Assembly: GCA_963678705.1 (NCBI GenBank)
Contig: OY783223.1
Location: 5,766,001-5,830,000 of the forward strand
From: Panorpa germanica
Lineage: Eukaryota > Arthropoda > Insecta > Mecoptera > Panorpidae
Direction of reading: 5' to 3'
DNA: 64,000 nucleotides
Positions 36,206 through 46,629 of this stretch are shown one piece after another (position 1 is the first letter of the stretch; the number at the start of each line of letters is the position of its first letter). The position numbers were made by a program, and so were the translations under genes. The notes beneath the pieces are model-generated. The model saw only the letters and a program-made list of their open reading frames with translations. It was not told where the DNA came from and ran no database searches.

Positions 36206-37087
36206 TTTAAAATTTGCTAAACTCACTATTTAATAATTTATTAATTGAATCTGTAATGTATAATAATATTTATTTCCGGCTCTAATTCTAGTTCTAATTT
36301 CACATTGTCTGAATCAGAAAAAACCGCATCTAGATAAAAACCACGTATGTGACAAATTAGAAAAGTAATTTATCTAAATATTAAAGTGTACGTATAATAA
36401 AAGCGTGTGGCTTTGTTTGTGTGAGTGACAATGACAAGAAGCGCAAAATTTTAGTTTTATAGTTTAGAGTTTTGTAATGATGTTATAACCTTATCCTTAA
36501 GTTGCATTTTCACTACAATATTATTTGTAAATAATGATTGTCACATTAGTCCAATTCATAACGCATGACGTCAAAGAAGAACTTACAAAATAAGGCCCTA
36601 AATAATAAAAAATAGATTCTCATTTCAGTGCGCTGGCTTCATTTTATATTTAATTATAATTTGTACGTTTCTTGCTCTTGGTGATTGGCTCATATTTTAC
36701 CAATTAAGGCCGCCAGCTTTAGTTTCGTTTTCATTATATAGTGTCCGGGGTAAGGGCGGGCGTAGTAGCCACGCTTAACACAAGGTGCACCTCGACGATT
36801 GAAGCCCGGCAGCCTGTAAAATCAATCAACTTTCTTATTTCATGTTTATTCAAACCAGTTTACTTCATGAGTGAAAGTGCGGGCGTTTGTTGACCAGGGC
36901 CGCAACGGATTCCATATTGATATACTGAAAATATAAATTGATCTTTCGTAATTCTATTGCAAACAAAGGGCTGTGGCACACATGAGAAAATAGAGAATAG
37001 TCATATACGTGTACTACAACGCTGCCTAATAAGTTTATCATTATGTATCTACATAATCAATTGACAACAAGCAAATACAAAATATAT

Positions 37088-37160
37088 CTGTGCTCCGAGA
37101 ATCGAACCTGAAGACACAGCAGTCAGCGTCAAACACCAATGCTCTCACCCACAATATCGT
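37088..37160 (-). repeat. tRNA-derived SINE-like fragment
   Basis: On the minus strand GAGAGCATTGGTGTTTGACG and later CAGGTTCGATTCTCGG look like the A-box and B-box parts of a tRNA, about 60 bases apart. The acceptor stem does not pair, so it is not a working tRNA. Related pieces occur at 44461-44510 and 47970-48024. Confidence 0.45.
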
Positions 37161-40100
37161 CTTAATTTTACAACTGTTACACATATTAAAAACCTATTTA
37201 TACTGCAATTTAAATATTAATAATAAAAATCTTTTTTTTTTTTAATTTTATTAATTTTACGCTGGGCGCCGTCAGATAGTGTGTAATTTTTATGATATCC
37301 TTTAAAGTGAAACATTACTTCATGGTTATATAGTTAGATATACATGGTAACAGTGTACTAAAATGACAATCGATTTACAACTTTGTACTAGCTCTCCATG
37401 TTTTCAAATATGAAAACGTTAATAACTTTGCACATGATTGAGCTATTTAAACCATATAAACTTTAGGAGTCAGATAAATGTTCAAGCTTTGTTTATAAAT
37501 AGATAATTAATTAGTATATCAATTATTTAGAAACATATAGCGTGTTGAAAATCAAATTTATATTTTCTGTTCATATTTTTATACCCTGCATTTAAGGATA
37601 TGCGTTTTATATTTTCCTGAATATTAGACAATGCTAATAGAGATATTATAGGGACTTATCACAGACCTAGTAAATAGGGTTATATCCTAACTACGGAAAT
37701 AGAAAGAATTTTCTTTTCTATAAGTTCCAAAAGCAGGTTAGTTACAAAGACAAAATACTTTATGTAAAGAATTTGTCTGATATTTATGCGGCATATCTAG
37801 CATACTTCACTAATGTCTTAGGATGTCGTCTTCATATACAGTCTCGTCACTAGGTGACATTTCAGAGCTGATCGACGACACGTGACATATTCTGGTCATC
37901 TGTCTGGCTAATTTATACCTAATCCTGTTTCTACTCGACCTTGCGTAATATTCTTCTTCTTTAATTCTGTTAAAGGTCAATTTAGAAGATGAACGGTTAT
38001 GTGAAATATAAACATTGTAAGTTATTAAAGGTTGCCCAATTAAAATGTAAATATTTAATGGATTAACTTCATTAAGACGATTGATCTTTTTCTAAGTTAC
38101 AATCTTTGAAAATCTGTATGCTATATTATTGTAGAACCAATAAAACAAAAATTAAAGTGATATTTAGTAAATAGAAAGTAATTTAAATTAACTTAATCTT
38201 AATTTCCGATTCTCTCACGTTCCATTTAAGAAAATGTCACCTCTGGCAATACTAACCAAAGATTTTATATTATTTACACGTGCCATCCCTTTCTCACATA
38301 CTAATTACCTGTATAACTTTCTCTCGTTTTCTCATATAAAAATATATTTTCCTGTTTTTGCAGTAAATAGTAATTGATAAAATTATAAAACTTTGTTTAT
38401 ACGATCGTTGCTATGTTATTTAATAAGTTGTAGTATAATTTATTAGTAATTAATGTAAAATGTATAAAATATTACGTTATGTAATTCTGAAGTGAAAGAA
38501 CTTTAATGACATCCGCCATTTGCAATATTGGTTTGACATGTAATAAACAAATTGTAATGATTTGTTACTTTCTTTGCTTATTAAGGTGATAATAGTTTTG
38601 TTGAATGCATGTTTACCTTTAGAGAATCATTAGAAAGCAATTTATTAGCGTGTCTGTGATACGTAGTGTCAAATAACTTAAAGAGAGGTTATGTAATGTG
38701 AACATTATGACTGTATAACAGTTAGTGCTTTGTATTAGCTAGTAATACAAGTTATTACTTAGTTTCGATTACAAAATGAAAACTAAATGTTGTTGTGGAT
38801 TACAATATTGCAAATTTATCGAATTTACCAATAATTTATACAGCTTTTGCAACACACAATTGTGTGTAACATATTGATTTTGATTTTAAAATAGGGTAGA
38901 ATGTCCAATACATGCAATATATCCAAAATATAGATTGGAGTTGTTTCACATAAACACATTTTATCAAATTCTGTAAAGAAGTAGTGAACTACCTTAAATA
39001 TTCTTTTAATAGATGAATGTCCTACGTGTTGTCTACATAATGAATAAACTAAATTAGATTTTTGTTTATTACATTTCGTTTTATTTCTAAAAGAAAATAG
39101 TCAGTTCTTATTGATACACCCTCTATCAATTAGATACAGTTTCTTGTCATTACGTACATTGTTTTTGGAATGATTATTGCGCCATTACTAGGGAAACTTT
39201 AAAAAATGAAATGCGGAAATGTGACATATTGATTGCATTGACATAATTGCAATAATTTTATGTAATTGTGACGTAAATAACATTGACTTTTAATTAAAAA
39301 ATAAAAACATAATCCTTCAAAGAGTAACTGTATGTTTACCATGAGAGAAAGAAGTCGATCTTGAAATTGCACTAAATATATTGTCCATTCCTGAAGATAT
39401 TGAATGATTGTATAGGTTTCTAGCCTCGAAGTTTGGTAGATAATACAGTCAGTCCGGCAGAGAATCGTGCCGTTTTATGTGAAGGAGTCAAACCCAGATT
39501 TAAAGTTAAGTTCTTGGGGCGCTGGGCACAATCATTCGACCGCCATATTGAAAATAAAGGTGCAAGCATTAATTTTTGTTTATCTTGGAAACTACACCTC
39601 TTACAAAAATTGTGTAAAGAGCTTTTTTGTAGACAATTATATTATCTTATATTTTACAAACAACTTTTTGCTGTGACTCTTATAATAAATAAACTACATG
39701 CAAAAATGTATCTAAAATTAACTGGGATGACGAACATACCGAACTGCAGTAGTACTTTCTTGCTCTACTGCAAAGTGTAAGATCATTCCTGTGTATTCGC
39801 TTTAGCTATTTGTACACGAACACGCATAGTCTCGATATTACAATGAATATAAGACACGATTTATTTGGTGATGCAATTTCAGGAGAAAGGTGACAGCGCA
39901 GCGCAGCGTTCTGAATCTAGCTCGACCAACATCGTGATTTGAAAACAAGCATCTTAAGTTGATTTTAAAATAATTGTTATTGATTGCACATCTTTGTACG
40001 TAAATACAGCGGTTGGTTATGTTTGCTAGAATACAATGTGATTCACGAGACAATTTTCAAAACGGCAAGTTGGCTAGTACTAATACATCAGCTCAATTTT

Positions 40101-40549
40101 GATAATTGATAATGAAAACCTTGTGCTCTTACCTATGGGTCGTAGGTATACATAAGTATAATTAATCACATTAGGAGAGGACTCAATTTCCTAGAATTTG
40201 TGTATAAAACGTTTTTTTTTATCTCTGAGAGATATTGAGCTGCACCGCTGTAAAGTAGAGTACTTAACATACATATTTTTGTATAATTTCACGTATAAAT
40301 ATATTAACATTATCATTATCAAATTACTTTTATTGAAACAATCCAAGGCTAACTCAAAATACCGTTGTTAACAAAAGATCCAAGCAAATAACAAATCATA
40401 AAATAAGCTAGCAGCTAGATAATTTTAACGCTTAATTATTCGTTAATATAATGTAATGTATTTTTCATTTTATACCAGCAGCTACCTTGTAACAAGCTTA
40501 TAAAACAAACCTGGTATGTTGAGCTAAAATAACGCAATCAACAAGTTTG

Positions 40550-40700
40550 AACTTGCGGCTTGGGTAAGTTCAATACATGCTTTAAACGTTATTTAAATTA
40601 GAAACAGGGTTAGTCTGACGGGCACGCAAAATTGTAAAAAGGGAGCCATTTAATTTCGCATTAGACTATTGAAACGCTCTCAACCCTGCCAGCAACCGTA
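40550..40700. promoter_or_regulatory. Candidate regulatory block upstream of obst-A
   Basis: About 600 bases before the obst-A start lies a non-repetitive, G+C-richer block without open frames. It contains ATCAACAAGTTTGAACTTGC, GGGCACGCAAAATTG and CATTTAATTTCGCATTAG. Its position and composition fit a control element; this is inference only. Confidence 0.25.
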
Positions 40701-41089
40701 TGTTAAACCTTATTGTAAAATTGTCACTATACAGAATGAAATTTGAAAGATGCAAAAAAGAATTTATTTAAAATAATACCTAGAATTATAGGAGATTGTT
40801 TAGGCAAACAGAAAATTAATTTTAGCAGCAGTTTAATTACTATAATATGAGCTTTGAAAACTATAAAAACTGAGAATATCGTTGGAGATCATTTATGATT
40901 GCAAATAGAATTTCAATTCTATATCTATAAATATCAAACTTTGAAATAGTTTTAAATAAAAATAAATTACATTACTTATTAATTAATTTAGCGCCCCCTC
41001 CTCTAATATTTGGGTCCTCAATAATTTATTGAACGGAATTTGTCTGCTGTCTCTTATCCGTGATGCAATCCGCTGTATTTTCCTCGTGG

Positions 41090-41223
41090 ACAATTCTTTC
41101 ACGGTTTGAGAGAAAGGGAAGGAACAAAAGAGAGAGGTGGTGGACCGGCACACGCAGTTCGTGTGCAGAAGCAAAACCACGAAGACTTAAATAGGACCTC
41201 ATCAACTTATATTTAAAAAGTTA
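41090..41223 (+). promoter_or_regulatory. Putative obst-A promoter region
   Basis: A GAGA-rich stretch (TTTGAGAGAAAGGGAAGG and AAAGAGAGAGG, 41105-41138) and an interrupted palindrome GCACACG...CGTGTGC (about 41149-41166) precede a TATA-like TTAAATA at 41187-41193. A start near 41220 would leave a leader of about 60 AT-rich bases. The exact start site is not certain. Confidence 0.35.
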
Positions 41224-41281
41224 GTTTATTTAGAAATTTTAGAATTTTAGTTTTATTTTTATTAAATTTTTTTTTATCAAA

Positions 41282-44200
41282 ATGAGGAGTTTTGCTTTTG
41301 TTCTGTTGGCGGCGCTTGCAGTTTCTTCAAGTAAGTTTATTTTTTGTTTTAATTATTATCTAATAATATTAAATATTTTACGAAATATATCCAAGTAGAA
41401 ACTTGTTTTGCAATGCACGCTTGACATTTTCTAGCTTGTCATAAGGTTCTGATTCTCATGCAGAAATTGTCTTACAATGGAGTTTTATACGTGCTAGGTT
41501 ACTACAAGCTCATTTCAGTTACATTTTCTACCTGGGTATATTTCATTTAATTATATTCTAAAAATTAAATTGTATCTTGCACACAGATATGTTTATTTCA
41601 GTTTAAATTAAGATGATTTATTTGTAAGCGATCCTTCTCATCATTCTGTTACATTTAATTTATTTAACGTCGGTTTAATTTTTATGAAATTATTTAGGCT
41701 ATAACCTTCAAAATTTTCGCTGAAAAACATATTTTTATTTTAACGTAAGAAATATATATTTTCTAACGTAGTTTTTTAAGCTAATTTCAAAACTGGTAAC
41801 CATTTTCAATTATCTGTATTATTTACACCTGAACATGCCGATATCTCGAAAACGAAGACACCTACTTAAAAATGAATTGCAGATTAAACCATTAAAAATT
41901 AAACAAAATTAAAATGTCATTTTTTAAGAAATTATCAAGCTTTAAAATTTTTAATAAAAAAAAACATATTTTTATTTTGACGTATTAAATACAGATTCTA
42001 GTGTAGTTTTTTACGCTGATTTCAAAACCGGAAACAGTTTTTAAATATCTATATTATTTATGCCTGAGCATGCTGATATCTCGAAAACCAAGACACGTAT
42101 CTAAAAATAAAATGGTGATTTGGAATTACCATAAAAACCTACGTCAAGAACCATTGAAAATTAAACATGTAATTTTATATCAATTATGAATTATTTTTCA
42201 AATTCAAATCATACACAAAACTGACTTCGCTTAGCGACGGGATAAACTCTAGTATAATAAATAGTACAATACAATATCCTGTATAAGATATACCACTGAT
42301 CTAAGATTTGAAATTAGAAATTTCTACTATCTCCAAGTTGTGACCTTTTTTAATACAAAATGTTAGATTCTATTAACTTCTTACTTACAATGAGTAGTAG
42401 TACATAATCAATTACATAGTGACACGTACACAGAAATGAACAGCTATATAATAACTGTATATGCAATAAAACTAATAATCATATAATATCAGAAGTGGGA
42501 TTTGTGGTATAAGTTGAATAAACGTGAGCCGTTGTTGTCTTGAGGTAGTCATTAGTATTCAGCGAAGAAACTAATGAATTATTTATTGTCATGCATTCAA
42601 TTAGCATGCATGCATTGTACATTTCACTGGCTAGGTAGGCGTGGTAGGCTATGGAATACAAATTACCTCAAAGATTTGAATATTTAATGTTTCTTTGTTG
42701 TTATAAATAACTTGGCTTTTATGCAGATTGAAGGTATCCAACAGATCCACTGATATAGATTATAAATTATCTATTGTAAATGTTTAAAACTGAATATATT
42801 GTTTTAAGAGCTAATAACTATCGAAAGTTGATGCACTCAAATAAATATTTTTAAAAAAAACGAACAATGATACTACAGTGATATCCTTTATAAGTATATA
42901 AAAATATATAATATTGTAGTTATGAGGTTTATAACAACTTAACTACCTTAAGGAGGTACATGACGTACCGTCAAAAATGCAAAAAGTTTATCTCTTGGTA
43001 ATACGAAATGTAAAATACGAGGTACATGAGGGACGAGCAAATATTGGGACTGTATCTTTGAAAATGAATTTTTCAATTCCCTATTAAACTGCTATTTGCT
43101 AGCTAAAATGATTTTTTTATGCATATAATAGTTAAATAAATGAAAAATTACCTATAATTAATATCAAATTTATATTAATTCAATTTAAATACAAATTAAA
43201 TATTTTGAAAAAGGAATAATAAATTTGGCAACGCTGTAAATTTACGTGTGTTGACGCATGCGTGATTTGGTTCTTTGACAAATAAATTGTTATATTTTAT
43301 AAAATATTTATTCCGATTTTGAATTTCCCGCTCAAATTGGGATTTGCAACGTTGCCGGCTTATAACCTACACTTACTGTTTCTTACTGGTTTTATTTAAA
43401 TATTTTCGTATATAGGTATCCTTTTGATAATTTTCTTTTTGCAATAGTTACAGAAAAGATTACTTTATATACACCTAGTTTTTGAAAGCCGTGTCACCAT
43501 TTTTTCATAGTTAAGAGTTATATTATGTGGTGAAATTGAGCTAAAAATTATGATTTGTATGGAAAATGACTATTTTTAATCATGTATAAAAAGAAAACTA
43601 TGAACCCTAGGTCTCTAAAATTTTGAGACAGCATGTATTTTAACTATTTGTATCGACCCTCCAAATTTCACAACGTTTTCATCATTTACGTTAACGTCCT
43701 ATACCTCCTTAAGGTACTAAAGTATTTAACTTTTTTCTTTCCTATATTCCTGACAGCGCTGCACCTTTTCCCGAAACTTACATTACCAAGAAATGTAGAA
43801 TGTTTCTTTGAATTGTTATTAACATCAAAACAAGTTCTAAAAGCAGTTCACCTCGACTCCTTAAGCGAAATGTTAACCAATTCAGAAAATATCGAACGTG
43901 AATGTTACCTGGTTGTACTACAACCGTCGGTGCCAGATTGTCAGATTGTCAGATTGTCGACAGACATTTCACTTTCAATGAATCTCGTTGTTAATTTATT
44001 TATTATTCAGCATCACTACGGATATTTATAATTAGCAGCATTTGAATTTTAAATTAATTAGTTTAACATTTGGAATATTATAAGTCAGAATTTGTTATAC
44101 AACATTCTTTAATGTTAACTGAATTTAAATATATTCCGTTAAATGAATAGATTATTTGTCCAATAACTCATGTTATTTATAGTTTAATGGTAAGATTACA

Positions 44201-46558
44201 TTCTATGACCTATTTTAATGCTATTAGAATAATAAAATCACCTTTTCTCTGGATTAATAGTATCTTAAGAAAAAATTCAGATTACTAAAATCTTTTTTTT
44301 AAGATTAATAAATTTTAAACTAGATTAACACAGCATCGAAGTTAATAATTATTTAATATAACAGAACTGCGTTTTACGTAAAAAATATTACCAAATATTC
44401 ATCGTTTAGTGACGTATTTTATTAGTTTTTTTTATATAAATTCACCTTTGTACGTGAGAAGAAGAGCATTGGTGTTTGAAGCCTGATAGCTGTGTCTTCG
44501 GGTTAGATCTTTAATTGTTATCATTTAGTTGATTATATATTTAATAATCTACAGTCTTGCAAAATATATAAAGCCATTTATGAAACATAACAACATTAAA
44601 GACAAATTGTTATGGCAAGTAATCCGATAATTTGTTATTAATATTTTATAAATTATCAATGGAACCTTTTCAGATTCTGTATTTTTTAATTGCATATTTT
44701 ATTTGTACTAACTTTGGTATTAATTATCTCGAATTCTAAACGGTCAAAAATTCTAAAACTACGGGATCTATTATTCTTAGCCTATAAAGAAACATCTATC
44801 GAAAAGTACATTGATCGCCTTGTCCATAAATCGCTAAATACATTTCCTAATACAAAACAATTAAACAAAGAATTCAAATGGAACATTTCAAATATCACTG
44901 TAACTATTATTAAATAACTATATTTTGCAATAGAGTTCAATAAATCATTTCTATCACTTTCTAATATCTTCCATCTCGTTCTAGCAACATAAATCAATGA
45001 ATATATGCATTTAAAAATGACATTTCTTAATTTCGGTATGTAGCAATCAGTTCTACTTGTTCATATAACATATTTCTCCAACCAAACAAATCGTTCGTTG
45101 TGTTTTATTGTTGTCATGCTGCTGGTCCAGAGATTGTTTTGTGACGTCACATATTGTAGTGTTCGCGTGTGTTTTAGAAAGTAAGAGTTCAGCTTCGTAA
45201 TTAACAACTGAATCGAGTTACATTGTACTGGATCAGATACTGGTTTACGTGTAGTACAACCTGTGTCAAAAACTGTCTGAAATTATGAATAAATCAAAAT
45301 TAGATTCATTTTACAACGATATGTCGATGTTTCCACGGACAAAAAGTACTCCAAAAAGTTTCCTTTTCATAATTTAAATCTATTTTCTTCTTACACAATA
45401 AGACTATGATATCGTCGGAGTTTTACACCTATTCATCTTCTCTTTCTACGTATTTTCCTTTGTTTTCTTTATCTTCCTAATATTAGGTCATATGCTGTTA
45501 GTTTGTTTGCCTAATTTGCCCATTTGACAGCTGATTGTCAAATTGTGAATCAAGCTAATAATGACGAAAATTTGGTTCTGTTGTTTATTAAAACAGACAA
45601 CGTCTGTGGGGTCAGCTAGTAATAAATATTTTTGATTTTCCAGATGCTCAAAGTTTCAAATGTCCCCCCAAGGACGGTCAATACCAGGACGACCGCCAAT
45701 GCGACAAATTCTACCAATGCACAGATGGCGTTGCCAAAGAGAAGTTATGTCCCGATGGTCTGGTGTTCGATCAAGGAATCAGAAAAGTCAACAAATGCGA
45801 CCACGTCTTCAACATAGACTGCGAAGACAGAGTTGAATTACGTAAGTCAAAACAAGAATAACATTTGGGAAACATTGCAAAAGGTTTTACATTAAGTTTA
45901 ATTTCCAGAACCCCCTCAATCAACCAAATTGTGTCCTCGTCGTAACGGATTCTTCGCCCATCCCAATCCGGCCATTTGTGACAAATTCTACAACTGTGTC
46001 GATGGAGAAGCTACAGAGACCCCTTGTACTGTAGGTCTTCATTTCGATGAGTACTCCGGAAACTGTGTCTGGCCTGCTACCGCCCAAAGAGAGGGATGCG
46101 TTAACAAAGACAGTCAGTCAAACTCTCTACCTGTTCATAATGTTCTAAGAATACTTATCTAAATTTAAAAGAACTTGACATTTAAAAGCAACTTATCTTT
46201 CTAGATATTCTCAAGGACGGTTTCACCTGCCCCAAGGATGTTCTAACCGACGAGAGAGGTCAAGCAGTAACCCACCCTAAATTCGCCCACCCCTCAGACT
46301 GCCAGAGGTTCTACGTTTGCTTAAACGGTGTTGAACCCAGAGATCTCGGCTGCCAAGTCGGAGAAGTCTACAACGAAGAATCCCAACGTTGTGATGCCCC
46401 AGAAAATGTCCCCGGATGGTAAGATATATTAAAACTATTTCCAAAGATAATTTTATCAATATATTTATATAAATTTTCCATTTAATTTCAGTGAGAACTG
46501 GTACAAGGACTCTGAGGAAGAAGCCCAAGCTCCAAAAGCAATCCCAAAAAGAAATTAA
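41282..46558 (+). CDS. obst-A: Obstructor A: secreted chitin-binding protein with three CBM14 domains (CPAP3-A)
   Basis: Five exons: 41282-41330, 45644-45841, 45909-46112, 46205-46418 and 46492-46558. All are GT-AG and encode 243 residues. Residues 1-18 are the signal peptide. Three CBM14 domains have cysteines at 23/36/42/52/68/76, 91/106/112/122/135/146 and 159/183/189/200/213/222. VAKEKLCPDGLVFD, CTVGLHFDEYSG, CQVGEVYNEES and NVPGCENWYKD agree closely with insect Obst-A as I remember it. Drosophila Obst-A organises the chitin matrix of the epidermis at the cell-cuticle boundary. The exon-3 donor is ACA|GTCAGT; a second GTCA four bases on would break the frame. Intron 1 (4.3 kb) holds the transposons; the others are under 100 bases. 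It lies 6 kb after obst-B and 4 kb before the next paralogue, all on the same strand. Confidence 0.93.
41690..42252 (+). mobile_element. Helitron-like remnant in obst-A intron 1
   Basis: Ends with TTCGC-TTA-GCGA, then CGGGATAAACT and CTAG before T (42249-42252), the same terminus type as 10461-10489. The body has two inverted relatives of the ATGCTGATTTCAAA / TCTCGAAAAC unit found in obst-B introns 1 and 5. The 5' boundary is approximate. Confidence 0.5.
42952..43708 (+). mobile_element. TTAA-site MITE, copy 2
   Basis: Flanked by TTAA on both sides (42948-42951 and 43709-43712). Ends GGAGGTACATGACGT and ACGTCCTATACCTCC. Closely similar over its whole length to 22777-23521. It lies in obst-A intron 1 and has no coding capacity of its own. 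Confidence 0.85.
44461..44510 (+). repeat. tRNA-derived SINE-like fragment
   Basis: AGAGCATTGGTGTTTGA and GCTGTGTCTTCGGGTTAGAT match the minus-strand reading of 37088-37160. The B-box is damaged. Confidence 0.4.
45593..45619 (+). mobile_element. Helitron-like 3' terminus next to obst-A exon 2
   Basis: Stem ACAGAC-AAC-GTCTGT (45593-45607) is followed by GGGGTCAG and CTAG (45616-45619), then T. The end lies only 24 bases before exon 2, so the polypyrimidine tract begins immediately after the insertion. The 5' end was not located. Confidence 0.55.
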
Positions 46559-46622
46559 ATAGAACAATTCAAGAAAATATTCATTTCAACTATCTTTATC
46601 TAAACTAAGTCATTATTTCTAT

Positions 46623-46628
46623 ATTAAA
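46623..46628 (+). terminator. Possible proximal polyadenylation signal of obst-A
   Basis: ATTAAA, the common variant, about 65 bases past the stop. A canonical AATAAA occurs only at 47529-47534, which would give a pyrimidine-rich 3' UTR of about 1 kb. The sequence does not decide between them. Confidence 0.35.
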
Positions 46629-46629
46629 T

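Larger units (their letters stand above)
36210..41180. other. Intergenic DNA between obst-B and obst-A
   Basis: No gene is supported. It holds a tRNA-like SINE piece (37088-37160) and a G+C-richer block at about 36700-36910 (GTAAGGGCGGGCGTAGTAGC) that fits no repeat seen here. A dispersed repeat near 40190-40270 resembles 5860-5950 (GTAAAGTAGAGTACTT). A candidate control block lies at 40550-40700. A 115-codon frame at 39433-39780 has no recognisable domain. Confidence 0.4.

Noticed and set aside
37088-37160. Functional tRNA gene
   Set aside because: A- and B-box-like parts are present but the acceptor stem does not pair.
39433-39780. 115-codon plus-strand frame
   Set aside because: No recognisable domain or splice and start context; composition is like the surrounding non-coding DNA.
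40983-41180. 65-codon minus-strand frame upstream of obst-A
   Set aside because: Overlaps the putative obst-A promoter region and shows no protein-like features.
43633-44031. 132-codon plus-strand frame in obst-A intron 1
   Set aside because: Its first part is the end of a TTAA element. The rest follows a good-looking acceptor (near 43757) but has no recognised domain, and CAGATTGT triplication near 43935; kept only as a curiosity.
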